Assembly (NCBI RefSeq): GCF_000208745.1
Contig: NC_030854.1
Span: 14,161,050-14,225,049 of the forward strand
DNA: 64,000 bases
Source of the DNA: Theobroma cacao
Lineage: Eukaryota; Streptophyta; Magnoliopsida; Malvales; Malvaceae
Reading direction: 5' to 3'
Positions 23,553 to 37,064 of the stretch are shown one piece after another. Made by a program: the position numbers and the translations under genes. Every line of letters starts with the position of its first letter. The stretch's first letter is position 1. Below the pieces are notes generated by a model that searched no databases, was not told where the DNA came from, and saw only the letters and a list, made by a program, of their open reading frames with translations.

Positions 23553-26500
23553 TGCAATGACCTCTCATCGGTCACTGCCGACGTCCAAGACTTTCGAAAA
23601 AGACCTGCCAAGTCTTGAACAAGCCTGTCTAGAATTTGCTCGTTAATCCACTACATTCAATCACCATATAATATTGATACTTTCATATACTAAATTGAAC
23701 CATAAATATAAAAATCAATACAAACTTTTTCTTTTATTCATAAGTATATGCATTAAAGTCTATAATCTCCAAATTAATGCTTATATAAAAATTTAGAATT
23801 TGTTTACAACTTAACAAATAAAATGCTACGACTTGACCTCTAATAGTGGAGCGACTCGGAATAAAATGCTAAGAGATACCTTTACCTATTCACGATGGAC
23901 CGAATGCGTCACTAACTATACGCTAGGCTGATCCCTATGTGCATAAGGGGAAATAAAGGGGTGTGAGTCTCATAGACTCAGTGATAATCATCGACTCAGC
24001 GAGTAGGGCATAGATGGGAAACAAGCAAACGGCAGATCAGTTGAATATAAAATTAAAGATTATAAAATCAACTCGATTCAAACGAGGGTTTTTGCCTTAT
24101 AAAAAAATTGAGAATTTCTTATAAAGTATAAATAATCAAGGTAATGAAAATTTTTGCATCAAAATATATTAATAATCATTTTCGAATCAAATCAATAAAA
24201 TTTAGCAAGCTCCAGCGAAACCAAATAATATTTAAAATCATGCATAAATCATAACTCACCCCATATGTGAGGAATTACAGATTGATTTCACAGATAAACA
24301 TATAGGAGAGCTGCGAAAAATCATTTAATTTCCATTTTCACCATGTAGAGAAATATAATTCATAATATTAAAACTTACTTTAACTCATATGAAACCATTA
24401 CATTTTTGTCAAAAATAAACAACATGGCTTATGACTTTCTTAAAAACTTAGCTTGTGCCAAAATCATTCTCACACTCGATTGTCAGGGATACCTTGGCCT
24501 GAGGCTATCCCAACCGAGTCCGCCAAGGCTGTTAAAAAGTCATGTACACATAAATCATATTTTTATTTTGAAAACATAGTCGTTCCTTGGCGTTGGCTGA
24601 GTTCACCCTCACGTGGTGGTTTGGAGTGAAGTGAACTCTAAAGTTGTACCTCGGGAGTTACCCTACACGCCTCTCCAACCAAGGTAAGAATATACCTGAA
24701 TTTCGTACCCCTAAAAAAGACTAGTCCACAGAACCCGCCCACTGCAGCAAGCTAAACCCACCATACAATAAAATTTGCAATAACATGACATGGCAATTAT
24801 TTTATTTTACAGCCTCTCAAGGCAAATCAACAATTGATACATTTTCAACACATTTACCAATCTGGCCAATCATGCCCACATTATCATAAGCCATTCGATT
24901 CAAAATATGATTTATAACACAACAAGTAGCAGTATCCAATTACTCTTGAATTTCTTGGTTAAAATGAAATCACCTTTTAAAAGAATTCAAATTTGATCTT
25001 CAAGTGGATATTTAAAATCTTTCTCAAAATATCGGTCCCCACATCACGTTAAAACTCTCTTTTCGTAAAATGTTCATTGAAAATATTTGCATGATATTTT
25101 GTATCAAAATAGCATAGTGAATATGCAATAAATTTCATGAATGCACACCACACAAACAATAAGGCACAATTTCCTTTGATGTAAATCTTTTAGAAAAGCT
25201 TGTGTCCCGGTTTAAAACACTTTACGTCTAATATATATATATATTTCAAATTATTTCTAAAAATAACTTACACCCACAATTCCTTAAAATTCTATCAACA
25301 CATGCTTTCCATAAATTTTGCACTTCACATAAAATATACATGCATGTATATATATACGAAATTTTTAAAATTGACACCCCCTGCTCACCTCATAATAGTG
25401 GGATATTACTTCACTATTGATTCGTACGCGTATATAATTATTCCTATTTTTCGATCACATACTTCGTTCGGCACGCCTTCATGATAAACTTTCCTAGCAA
25501 CAATTTAAACTTAGTATACTTAATCACATATTTATATGGGTAGCAACTTAATTAAAAATTCCTTAAGCAACTTGCATATTTTTCATCCAAAATATGCACA
25601 ATATTAAACTACCCATAAACCTTAAAATATAACATTAACTTACCATTGGGCCTTCTCAATGGGCTTCTCCATTTTTCCTATTTGGGCTAAGCCCATTTAT
25701 TTCTATTTATTATTGGGCCATGCCCACTTATTTTCTATTGGGTCATGCCTATTTATTTTATATTTCTTTTTCTTTTTCTTTTTCTTTCTTTTTCTCTCTT
25801 CCACGTTTCTTCTTCTTTCCTTTTTTTTTTTTAGTCCCATCACTCTCTTCACCACCGTGGCTTCCTTTCTTCCTTTCTTCTCAAAATCGGTCACCAAAAG
25901 CCTCATTTTCTCACCCTTTTTGCTGCCATTTTTTGCTATAAAATCAGTAGATTTCCAGCAACAAAACTTCTTAATTTTGGCAGCACAAAGCTGTCTTTCT
26001 GCACTAACTACCAGCAAACAGCTCCAATTTTTTTGCACAAATTGGCAGCAAACAGTTCAAATTTTCAGTAGCTAAAGTTGTCCTTCAATGGTAGCAAAAA
26101 CCTCCAAAAATTTCCAGCAGCAAATTCACACAATTTTAACAACAAAAATCTTGAATTTTCAACACCAAAATCAGCCATAAAAACCTCAAAATTTTTAGCA
26201 ATTAACCTAAAAAAAATTGCTTTCCTACCTCAAAATTTTCAGCTTTTTTCTTCCTTTAAAAATTGCAGCAAAAAGCTCTCTTTTTCCTTCCTCAAAGTGC
26301 AGCAAAACCGTTCTCTTTTCTCTTCCTCTCCCACAGTTCTTTCTCTCCCTTTTTCTCTTCAATCGATTTCCTCTCCCACTCTCAATTGATTTCCTCTCCT
26401 TTTTCTCTTTTATCATTTCTTTCATCTCACATGTTCGGCCCCACCATCATTTCTACATTCTTCTCTTTTGCTTCCTTTGTTTTTTTCTTTTGTGTCTTTC

Positions 26501-27454
26501 TTCCTTTGAACTCTGTATGGCCGGCCATTCACCTTCGAATTCTTTGGTTTGACTTTTCGACATCTTTTCTTTACTTTCTTTATTCTTTTATTCAGCCGGC
26601 CCCCACCTTACATTTCTTCTTGCTTTCTTCTTTTTATTTTCTTTTCATTACTTTGCTCCATCTCACTTGGCCGGCTAACCACTCCACTTGGTTCCAAATT
26701 TATGGTTATTCCAAATGACTTTGACTTTTCTTCATTCCCATCCAAACCACATCATTCCCATCCTTTTTATCTCCTTATTATTTAATTATTTATTTATTTT
26801 ATTCTCTCCAAATAATGTAATTTACATGTAATTCCTCAACTTCATTTTATTTGATACACCTTTCTCAAATTTTCATATTTTAAAATTAATTCTTCTGACA
26901 CGTGTAAAAATTCTAATTTCCTTCTATCTTCCTTTTCTTACACGTGTATAATCAAAATATCGAGATCGCATTTCAACGCGGTGTCACCATAATATTTAAA
27001 CATTTACTTACCCGCGTTAGCTCGATTTAATAAAATCACGCTGACACAATTATCGTCGTTTTCCTTCAAAATTCTTCTTTACTTCTTTTCCCCCACTTGA
27101 ATTAGTCATATTTCATTTTTCATGACTAATTCCGACAACATATAAAATATTATTATTTTAATATTATTTTATTAAAAAAATATTATTTTATTTCAAAATT
27201 TTTTTCACTTGCCTTCTTTGGTCCCGAAACACATCATTACATCTCGGTTTACTTCTGAATCATCCTTTAGCTTACTAATTCCTCTCCAACGAAAATATTA
27301 TTATTTAATTATTCTTTCTGCACGCATGAAACATTTTATTCTTCAATGTTCTTTTCATCCTTTATCGCTCTTTAACACGCCAATTCACATCAAACGATCA
27401 TTCATTTGATCAATAAGGTCTTATTTGTGTCCAACGAGGGTGCGAGGTATTACA
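23553..27454 (-). mobile_element. Solo LTR, type-4 5' half with F3-like 3' half, antisense
   Basis: Read on the minus strand it starts TGTAATACCTCGC (27454) and ends GAGAGGTCATTGCA (23553), 3.9 kb. Flanks GCACT (23548-23552) and ACACT (27455-27459) are a target duplication with one mismatch, and the host LTR realigns across the site. Its 5' half is type-4-like. Its 3' half contains the block around 24490-24760 (reverse 'ccaccacgtgagggtgaa', 'ccttggcggactcgg') that is otherwise seen in the F3 LTRs at 48290-48560 and 61740-62000. It contains a long pyrimidine-rich stretch on the + strand (25740-26480) that yields many low-complexity open frames. Confidence 0.85.
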
Positions 27455-28757
27455 ACACTCCCTACTTGCACACTTCAACATCATCGCACAACATTATTCA
27501 TCAATGCACAACATATATATTCATATATATATATACATACCAACATAATATAGGAGCACATGGACTCATCCTTTTACACATTTCACATTTTCACAACATT
27601 AAAACATTTTATCAAGGGCTTGTTCCCGAGCACACATTTTAAAGAAAGGTTGGATAAAATCATTCAAATGTTTCGTCCAATATACATTTACATTTCCCAA
27701 AGAAATTTTGAAATGCAAGTTCACTCACCAGTCTTTATTGATGTTTTGGTGGGCTCTAACTTCGACTAAGGTTCCGAATGAACGTGTGGGGTTTCGTTGG
27801 AACCTATCACACACAACAACATCACCATCAACCCAACTTGGCATTAATACTATTCTAAAGCTATTTTCTAAATTGAGTTCTACTAATCATTCCTAACTAG
27901 CTTTCAACTACCATTAAATGGCTATTATTTGCACTACTCTAGCCACACTAAAAATGATTAAACAATCTCAACAATAAAACCCTCACAAATCAAATTACTA
28001 GACATTATCAACAACTAAAAATCAACTCTAATTCACTACTCACCTTGGTAGCTTTGTAATTGAAATTCTTTCAAAGAAATTTCAAGCTATTATAAAAGCT
28101 ACCTCTTTCTCTTTCTAAAACATCTAGTTAGTGAGAGGAAGTATGAAAGTAAGACTTTTCAAGGGTTTTAAAGTGAGAGAGTGAAAGAGCACAAAATATT
28201 CTATAAAAAGGTGCACAAAAGCATGAAAATTGGAGCTAGTTTGAGAGAAGTTATGGAGGTTTCAAAACAAGCTTCCATGGAGGATGAAAGCAACATGAGA
28301 TGGGAGGAAAAAGAAGAAAAAGCTGTTGGAGAAATGAAGAAGCTACTGGAACAAATGATATTTATAGCTAAAGCTTATCCAATCTCTTTTTAAATTACAA
28401 AAATGACCTTAACAAGTTGGCTTGTCCTCCTCCAATCCTTGGTGCAATCTTTTTATTCTTTTGACACTGGGACAAGGTCCATAATAATCTAGAAATACTC
28501 AGGTTCACAAAAACTTAGAATTTTGACTCGAGATGAAAAATGACCATTTTGCCCCTACCTTGGAAATCATCATTATTTCTATCTCCTTTGTCATTTTATC
28601 CTTATTTTCATCATTCATTTATGCCTTCAGCCTACTTAGGCCTCAATAATATTAGAAAATCCACTTTTTGTTGCTCGCCAGGAAAATGACCAAACTACCC
28701 TTATCCACATCATAGGGTCTACCTTCACTACATGCCTGTGAAGGTCAAGGTCTCACA

Positions 28758-28990
28758 TTCTCCCCCACTAAAAGAAATTCGATCCCCAAATTTGAATCGA
28801 ACTATAAGATAACACATCCATATGCATTGAAAAAGTGTGGATACTTTGTCTGCATCACCTCTTCAGCCTCCCACGTTACCTCTTCACTAGTGTGGTTTCG
28901 CCATAATACTTTCACTGAGGCTACATCCTTTGAGTGGAGCTTTTGACTTGTTTATCAAGAATAGCAACTGTTTGCTCTTCATATGTTGAA
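28758..28990 (-). pseudogene. pol C-terminal remnant (chromodomain-like tail) of element C
   Basis: The minus strand shows the polypurine tract (reverse of ttctcccccacta, 28758-28770) next to the LTR. Upstream of it is a pol tail homologous to D 45820-46020: VAILDKQVK, then after a frameshift blocks matching KDVASVKVLW, the HTSEEVTWEAEE region and the final tyrosine-rich end. In chromoviruses this region encodes the chromodomain-like module after integrase, thought to steer insertion to heterochromatin. Only about 75 codons survive, with at least one frameshift. Confidence 0.7.
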
Positions 28991-31900
28991 TCATCTTCTT
29001 AATCAATTCCTCCAATTACTCGCATTAGGGTACTATCATCGCTTATTCTCCATCTGTGGCACTAGTGCTTCGTGGAAGTCTAATTTAACTATGATATAAC
29101 ACTTCCTTAATCTTTACATCTTAATCATATTAATCCATTGGTATGGCTGAACCACGAGATAGATTCCAATTCCTTAATATCCTTTCTTTCTCCTTTGCTT
29201 CTGAATTCTACTTTATTCACATAGCTCAATTTCCAACTGAAACTCTCACCATCATGTCATCTATACAACTTATTAAACATGTCGAATTCAAAACTCAAAT
29301 CACTATAAATAATTCTTCACTTTAATTAATCACATAATCATCTCCATATATATATATATATGTATGTACATACACATTTAAGAATCATCATCCATCACTA
29401 TATGTAGGAACCCTTGTCAATTACTTTGAAGTAAATTTCCTCTATTCATTCCAATCCACAACCTAGGTTCATCATCATATTCTCATAGCTCATGTTTTCT
29501 TTTTTAAATTTCCATTTCATTCTTATAGGTCAAGTTTAATCCATGAATATTAAGGTATAATCAACTCTAGATTACCCCTTTGAATGTTTAAATCACCATT
29601 TACTTTACATTCTACCATAAATTGGTTCTTACGTAATCCATGTTGACTCCATTAGTTTTTGATGATAATAAAACATTTCCATTCATTTGTGTCTAATATT
29701 TCTACTTGAGTGTGTAGGACAAAATAAATATTCAATCATTAAAATGCACATATCAAAGAGCATTGATATATGAAAGTCACAATTGAACAACAAGACAAAA
29801 GTCCCTTAGTTGATTAATGAAGAGTTAGTCAGCTAAAATTTAAATCAAAGGTTGGCGGCCTGAAGAGCATTGAGAAATAGAACCAACTTAGTTGATCAAG
29901 GAATGAGTTAGTTGACTAAGTGCACACTACCAGAACTGCTAGAAATTGTGAGCAGAAGACAAAGACGACTTAGTCGACTCAGATATCGGTTAGTCGACTA
30001 AGAGCATTCTGTTTGCAAGTTTGAACTCTACACTAAAAGATAATTTACTGGCTAAAACCAACTCCCAACTGTTTCCAACGGCTAGAAAACTGTCAAACTG
30101 CCATCAGAGTTATTTCTCCAAGTATAAAAGAGGGTTTCAACAGCTAGAAACAAAAAAGAAGGCTTCCCAAAACACAAAAAGAGTTGAAAAATTAGAGAAC
30201 ACCTGCTACACTTCACTGCACTCAATGCCCATCCTTGTAATTGTATTTTGCACTTCAATTTTTACCACTTAGATCAACATTGTGATCATAGGTACACTTC
30301 TGTTTCATTTCTTTTTTTGTTGTTAGAGTGAAAGGGTCACTCTAAGGGGTTCAATCAAGCTAGGATTGCTTGTTTGTGTTAAGGTTCTAACTTAGGCTTG
30401 AAAAGTTAGGTGTTGGGTTATAGTTGAGCCCGAGAAAAACTATTGTGAAAGGTTTTGGCTAAGCCTAGTAAAAGCCATTGTAAAACTTGGTGAAAGCTTG
30501 TGAATTTCACCGGTTCTTAGTGGATTGGTTGGAAAATCCTTGGTTGGATAGGTAGTGGACATAGGTCTTGGACCAAACCACTCTAAATTCTGTTGTCTTG
30601 TTTACACTTTTTTTATTTTATTTTCATTCTTTCTTTTATCTTGCATTTGTCTACACTTAGAGACTATTTTTGAAAGAGCCAAATTGTGTTATTCACCCCC
30701 CCTCTAGCACATTTAATTGGGACCAAGAATCTACACAGATTCTTATTGTGCCTATGCATAACTTCACATAATTTGCATGCTTATACACTTTTCTTATCAT
30801 TTCTAATCAGATGTGTAAGCTTCATCCTACGGCTCACCCTTACGCCACATTGTCATAAACATGTCACAAGCACTAATTATCATTTTCATCAAGTTACCCT
30901 CCAGTATCCATGTATGCCTTACTATTTTGTTGATCTTTCAAATTTATCTTTGCTTGATCATTACATTTATGCTATACCACAATCCTTAAAAGTCTTTTTT
31001 ACTTTTTAATTGTCTTTCGTACTTCCAACATATATATTCTTATGTCATCTCGACATTACTTAGTCCCAATTCATATTCTTGTATCCTGACTCTAAATCAT
31101 GGCTTATTACCAAAATCTTTACTCGTACATGCTTACTTGAAATATCAAATCATCATCTCTTTCCCAAGTAGATCTTTACTAATCCCGTTGTGTACTGTTA
31201 TTTCCTCACCAAGGGTAATATCGATTAACTAAAGCATATCACCATTATTCGCTAAGCATTTAAAGCATAGTTCAATCCTTGCTTACCCTTATCAGGTACT
31301 CTACTTTGATAATTACTCAAAATTAAAAAACACATGTGAGGGAACACTTTTTACCATTGTATACTCTGCCTCCACAAACGTATCAAGACCGTAACATTAT
31401 CGGGCCTACATAATGGCAAGATAATCATTGCCTCAAACCAACATTTCCAATCATTCTTAGACTTGTAGCGTACCTTTGTACTATGTGACATATTAGTCAC
31501 AAATACTAACGTCACTATATAACTATTAGCTTCTTGAGCTTTAATGTTTTCACATTGCGAGAACCCCCTCAAATTATCTCACCAAAGTGTTCACAAAGTG
31601 AATACAAGCCCATAACTTATGGTTCATTGCCCAAAGTAGTGAACACTATCCCATCATTAAAGTTTTACTCTTATCTACCAATCATAGCTCCCTTGCACAT
31701 TTACCTATACATTGCTTGGTTGCTCACGAGCTTCTCATGGCCATGCCATTTCGATCTTTTATGGTAAGTTAACTAATATATTCTCATATGCTTTTCAATA
31801 CACTTTCGAAACACTTAAACACATCTTTTGGTGGAATTCAGTTGAGGACTTAAACAATCAAGAGCTTACCTTCAAAACCACTCATAACTTTAACAATCCA

Positions 31901-34164
31901 TTGTATGCCCAATGACATTCCACCTCATCGGTTCCAACGGACATTATTTTCAAATCTCCCAAGGCATCCTTGTCCTTAATTCAGACCACACAACTATCTT
32001 AGTATATTTGCATTGATTATTCTTAAGCTTCTTATGTTCATCATAGCAACATCCATATTCCTCCCATTATTTACGTTACTTTTCATTCAATCTTTCCTTA
32101 GCCTTTAACAAGGCTTAATCTCTTATCTCATTTACCTACATGTCAATATATAAGGCGATAAAGAAACTTTCCAATTCATTCATATAAATACTCTTCCAAA
32201 ACCTTAAAACTCCAATTAACGAAGCTTAACTTCAAGTCCAAGGACCATAATTCAGCTTGTAAACTCAACTTCATGCTCTTTACATCTTATTCATGTATCC
32301 TAGAAATGAGGTGCTCCTAGCACTGCGGTGCGATGGTTGCTAGAGTTTACTTAATCAACGCTATTCATCTACATTTAAGGTTACTACATTGATCATCCTC
32401 GACCGTTTGCTTTTCCTCCAAGCTTACGTCACGATTTCCATAACCATTTATATTCTTTTGTATTTATCACATATAATAGGCCAAGCCAATACGTCAAATT
32501 CATCTCATCCCTTAACACTTGTCAACAATCAATAAATCCCACCTTAGGACAATCTTTCTATATTTTATAATGAATTCACCATGTACGTATAACACCACAC
32601 GCGTAATTATTCACTACTTCTAGTGTTCCACAATTCCTTAGCATTCGCAACTAGTTGTCTTTCTTATCTTATAACTCAAATAGTTTAACCACTTCAAATT
32701 AATATCACCATGAATTTTGTCTATCTTGATTATTCTACTTATGCTGACATAATTACTTCAAAATTCTAGAATTTATTCCTCCCCTATTTTCATAATTATT
32801 TCCAATAGCATACATTATGTCAAATTAGTATCTTATAATACCACCTATGCAACCCACCAGACATGTTGTGTTCAAATCTCAAATCGCTAAGAACAATTCT
32901 TTGTTTCCACCAATGACATGAGTAACTCCACATATACATATACACATCCATTTAAATGTCAACATCCATTACCATGTGTAAGAACCCCTTTCTTACTTTT
33001 CTCAATTTCGACATGTCTACTCCACATTTCACCTTTTGTGGTATGCCAAGATCATCCTTTAGGCATATTCCATGACTAACGATCATATACCTTTACCATA
33101 ACATTTTAATGCAACTTGATTAGACAATTGTTTCCAAATAACTCTTAAATACCTAAACATCAAGTTGTACACCACTTAGTGTTAAGATCTTAACTTTACT
33201 CACCAATCCTTAACCAATTACATTTATAAAGTGAATGTTTTACTTAACTGTTGCATTTCACCCTTGCGGTTGTAAAATCAAAATTTCTTAAACTTAGGAT
33301 GTAAAAAGTCCCTCTTAGAACTTATCCAAAAATTGATATTTCCTAAATCCTTTACCTCTATTGAGATCACATTCGAAACTGATCATTTTTATCATAGATT
33401 GCATACTGAACCCACTAGACTTTTAAATTGATCGTTAAAGCAATTCGTATATCAAACTCAAATATAGAACTCCATATGGCATTTAGACTAGATTTGACAT
33501 TTTTCAGTTATTTAACTTCAAGCTATCAAATCCACAACTAGTCCTTTAATCCTTTGGCCTCACGCACAGCATAACAAAGTTCATGCTCCTCCTTAGAGAA
33601 AATTTGTTTACCAACCTTTCACTTGATGACCACGCATCAATTATAATAGTCACGGAATTTAACCCTTAAGCTAATTCATGTACTTATAACTACAAACCAT
33701 AATAGTTCAAATCGAGCCTTGGGTTCTTGCAATTACTTAATTGAAGTCAAAAGCAGCTCCATCTAAGCTGCTATGCACATAGTCGACACTTATATGCTTG
33801 TAAAATATTTCAAAAGCCCACACCATTTCTATAAGGGCATAACAAGCTCATTTAACATAGTGCACTTACCTTCGTGCACATAAACATTAGTTTACAGCTT
33901 CCTCAATACTTAGATCTATAAACTCCAAGTAAATTAATACCATCACTATACCTTCCAGTCAAAGTGCGCCCCTTATTACCATTATCGTACGTGTTTCTTT
34001 ATATTGACCCAATAGTGGTCCAATGTCATCCAATTTCTTTCCATTGACAATTATGGGCTTAAATTATAACTCCACTAAATGAATAAGTCATTACGGACCT
34101 ATTAGTCCAGCTCCAATTTCCTCCATCTTTAATCGGAGGGATTTGTTATTACATTAACCTTTCA
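28991..34164 (-). other. Non-coding interior of element C
   Basis: Excluding the copia LTR, about 4 kb separates the pol tail from the gag start. I found no reverse transcriptase, RNase H or integrase motif on either strand. The + strand is visibly poor in G, so the element's own sense strand is C-poor. A ~150 bp segment near 29265-29420 recurs, diverged, near 32846-32990. Open frames of 60-77 codons (31351-31572, 31534-31767) have no recognisable motif and I do not call them genes. Confidence 0.5.
29641..30728 (+). mobile_element. Ty1/copia-type solo LTR
   Basis: It begins TGTTGACTCC and ends 'aattgggaccaaga', where canonical copia LTRs show TGTTG...CAACA, so the terminal CAACA has one substitution. 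Flanks ATCCA (29636-29640) and ATCTA (30729-30733) are a target duplication with one mismatch. Internal hallmarks are the 'gtcgactaa' repeats (about 29880-30000), a tataaaagagg box near 30123, and the C-rich 'attcaccccccctctag' just before the end. At 1.09 kb it fits a solo LTR; there is no internal region. Confidence 0.8.
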
Positions 34165-34218
34165 TTAAGAGTATTTCCTTAAAATCTTTCCAACAACAAC
34201 TTGTGTCTCGGGTGGCAT
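34165..34218 (-). pseudogene. gag start remnant of element C
   Basis: On the minus strand, after the primer-binding site and a ~190 bp leader, an ATG at 34218 opens MPPETQVVV and stops after 17 codons. The context (ATG CCx CC) matches the gag starts of D (41119, MPPKTR) and E (51916, MPPKTQ), which supports the call despite its length. The rest of gag is absent. Confidence 0.6.
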
Positions 34219-34411
34219 CTTAAACCTAGACAACGACATCACTTATGACCTTTACATAATGTTAGCAAGAAGGTAGGTTACAAGGAATAGGAGTTCATAT
34301 AGCCTCTTGTCTATGACTTATGCTGCAGTCACAACGCATAAACAAGACTCTACATTAACTCTGACAACTCCGTTGATTGATACAAGAATCCTAAGGACTC
34401 AACTAAACCTA

Positions 34412-34425
34412 GAGCTCTGATACCA
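34412..34425 (-). promoter_or_regulatory. Primer-binding site of element C (tRNA-iMet)
   Basis: The reverse complement is TGGTATCAGAGCTC, four bases from the 5' LTR end at 34430. It shows that the LTR at 34430-37064 is the 5' one and fixes the element's orientation. Confidence 0.9.
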
Positions 34426-34429
34426 CCTT

Positions 34430-35619
34430 TGTCATAGCATAAATTTTAGGCCATGATCAACGCATGAGCTCAATGGGCATAGCCCACTAGGCCCAAGCAA
34501 GCCTCTTTATGAGATCCTGTTCCTCATTCCATTCATTATCTTTAAAACCATGTGTTGAAATTCTCAACGATGAATGTTTCAGTAATATTTTATAGCAACC
34601 GAATATTCATATTTGTATTATCTCAAAGTATTGTCATTCATTATCGTCTCATAAAGGCATCATCATCAATCAAACATATACATCTTCATTTATAACATGA
34701 CTCTTAGTAGTTTACATTACATATACGTGTACACAGACAAAAGACTCTCAATAGTCAGTGGAGTGACTTAAAGTGAAGGTATCGCTACTGAGATGCCATA
34801 GTACCTACCAAGAAGACGAGCATATGTGGACACTCAATCTAGGTCCCAACTGCCTCCGAATCTGAAAACATGAAGCTTAAAAATGTGAGTATAAAACTCA
34901 ATAAGTGAACATAAGAAGGGAACAAGTAATCGATAAGGAGAACTTGGAAATCATGATGCACTTGTTTCAAAAACAATGCAATTGATTTAATTTCTTACTA
35001 AAAACCCCTCATTTCAAACTTTGATTAATAACCTCATAGTGTTGTAAAAACCAATTATCAATCCATGAAGTTAAACGGGTGAAAAATATGTCAAAATCAA
35101 GCAAGGTAGCAAGCATTACAACAAGTTTCTCGCTGCAGCGAGAAACAGTCTTAGTTTGCATATGTTTGTGTTTTTCAAGCATATCTCCCACTAAAGAATT
35201 CAAATTGACATGATTTTTAGACCATTAGAAAGCAAAGAGGCTAGGCTACAACTTTGATGTCAACCACTTTGCCCAATTCTGACTGGAAGGTGGTCAAAAT
35301 CTTTGTCAAAGTAAGAGTACTGCACTAGAATTTTGGAATCACCTGAGGGTTTCTCGCTGTAGCAAGAATCCATTTTCGATACAGTGAGAAGTTACAGAAA
35401 ATTTCTCGCTACAACGAGAACCAAGCCAATGTAACCCCTTCCAACCGGAAAGTTTCTTGCTGCAGCGAAAATGAATCTTGCTGCAACGAGAAACAAAGCA
35501 ATTTGGTTAAAAGGGTTCTTGTTACATCAAAAGCCATTTTCTTGTTGAATGAAAAGCAATTTGGGAGCAATTAACAATGCCAACATGCAACACAATCACA
35601 AATATTTCCATAACTTTCT

Positions 35620-35665
<46 letters not shown>

Positions 35666-37064
35666 CATCATCATGCATACCATCCCGCCACACTCAGCTC
35701 AATGAAATATCATCATCATGTGTGCACTCCCTACTCACACACTCTAACATCATCATGTGTGCACTCCCTACTCGCACACTTCAACATCATCGCACAACAT
35801 TATTCATCAATGCACAACATATATATTCATATATATATATATATACATACCAACATAATATGGGAGCACATGGATTCATCTTTTTACACATTTCACATTT
35901 TCACAACATCAAAATATTTTATCAAGGGCTTGTTCCTCGACACACATTTTAAAGAAAGGTGGGATAAAATCATTCAAATGTTTCGTCCAAATACATTTAC
36001 ATTTCCCAAGAAATTTTTAAATGCAAGTTCGCTCACCAGTCTTTATTGATGTTTTGGTGGGCTCTAACTTCGACTAAGGTTCCGAATGGACATGTGGGGT
36101 TTCGTTGGAACCTATCACACACAACAACATCACCATCAATCCAACTTGGCATTAATACTATTCCAAAGCTATTTTCTAAATTGAGTTCTACTAGTCATTC
36201 TTAACTAGCTTCCAACTACCATTAAATTGCTATTATTTGCACTACTCTAGTCACACTAAAAATGATTAAACAATCTCAACAATAAAACCCTCACAAATAA
36301 AATTACTAGACATTATCAACAACTAAAAATCAACTCTAATTCACTACTCACCTTGGTAGCTTTCTAATTGAAATTTTTTAAAGAAATTTCAAGCTATTAT
36401 TAAAGCTCCCTCTTTCTTTCTCTAAAACACCTAGCTAGTGAGAGAAAGTATGAAAATAAACTTTTTAAGGGTTTTAAAGTGAGAGAGTGAAAGAGCATAA
36501 AAGGTTCTATGAAAGGGTGCACAAAAGCATGAAAATTAGAGCTAGCTTGAGAGAAGTTATAGAGGTTTCAAAACTAGCTTCCATGGAGGATGAAAGCAAC
36601 GTGAGATGGGAGGAAGAAGTAGAAGAAGCTGCTGGAGAAATGAAGAAGCTGCTGGAACAAATTATACTTATAGCTAAAGCTTATCCAATCTCTTCTTAAA
36701 TTACGAAAATGCCCTTAACAAGTTGGCTTGTCCTCCTTCAATCCTTGGTGCAACCTTTTTACTCTTTTGACATTGGGACAAGGTCCATAATAGTCAAGAA
36801 ATACTCGAGTTCATGAAAACTTAAAATTTTGACCCTAGATGAAAAATGATCATTTTACCCTTACCTTGGAAATCATCATTATTTCTATCTCCTTTTTCAT
36901 TTTATCCTTATTTTCATCATTCATTTATGCCTAAGGCCTACTTAGGCCTTAATAATATTAGAAAACCCACTTTTAGGAGCTCATCAAGAAAATGGCCAAA
37001 CTACCCCTGCTCCACATCATAGGGACTACCTCCGCTACATGTCTGTGAAGGTTGAGGTCTCACA
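34430..37064 (-). repeat. 5' LTR of element C
   Basis: This uninterrupted 2.64 kb LTR runs from TGTCATAGC (reverse of its 3' end) to GGTCTCACA (reverse of its 5' end). On the minus strand it contains a TATA-like box near 36665, donor-like GTGAGC (36031-36036 reversed), hairpin-type repeats near 35700-35790, palindromes near 35125-35146 and 35345-35500, and acceptor-like TTTTCAG (34862-34863 reversed). It is the best uninterrupted reference for the split partner at 19428-28757. Confidence 0.9.
35623..35664. repeat. (AC)n(AT)n compound microsatellite
   Basis: Fourteen AC units (35623-35650) are followed by seven AT units. The equivalent place in the partner LTR (about 23322-23345) has only a short acacacgtatatatac, so the tract expanded after the element inserted. 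Confidence 0.95.

Larger units (their letters stand above)
19428..28757 (-). repeat. 3' LTR of element C, split by two solo LTRs
   Basis: It runs from TGTCACAGCCC (reverse of the LTR end) to GGTCTCACA (reverse of TGTGAGACC). Removing the solo LTRs at 19820-22512 and 23553-27454 with their duplications leaves about 2.73 kb, close to the 2.64 kb partner at 34430-37064. The break points realign exactly with the uninterrupted partner: 'ctaccaagaagatgag' continues at 'catacatggacactc', and 'catgtgtgcact' continues at 'ccctacttgcac'. Confidence 0.9.
19428..37064 (-). mobile_element. Element C: antisense Ty3/gypsy-type element with nested insertions
   Basis: Both ends carry F1-type LTRs in reverse orientation, and the whole is flanked by a perfect target duplication AAAAT (19423-19427 and 37065-37069). 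Order on the minus strand: 5' LTR 37064-34430, primer-binding site, truncated gag start, long non-coding interior, last ~220 bp of pol, polypurine tract, 3' LTR 28757-19428. Removing two solo LTRs and one copia LTR leaves an element of about 9.9 kb. Retaining primer-binding site and polypurine tract while losing nearly all of gag-pol fits a non-autonomous, LARD-like derivative (inference). Confidence 0.85.

Noticed and set aside
25659..26785. Phe/Ser/Leu-rich frames resembling membrane proteins
   Set aside because: They lie in a long pyrimidine-rich tract of an antisense LTR; composition alone explains the hydrophobic translation.
30686..31009. 107-codon frame after the copia LTR
   Set aside because: Starts inside the LTR tail, has no copia gag or protease motif, and lies antisense within the interior of element C.
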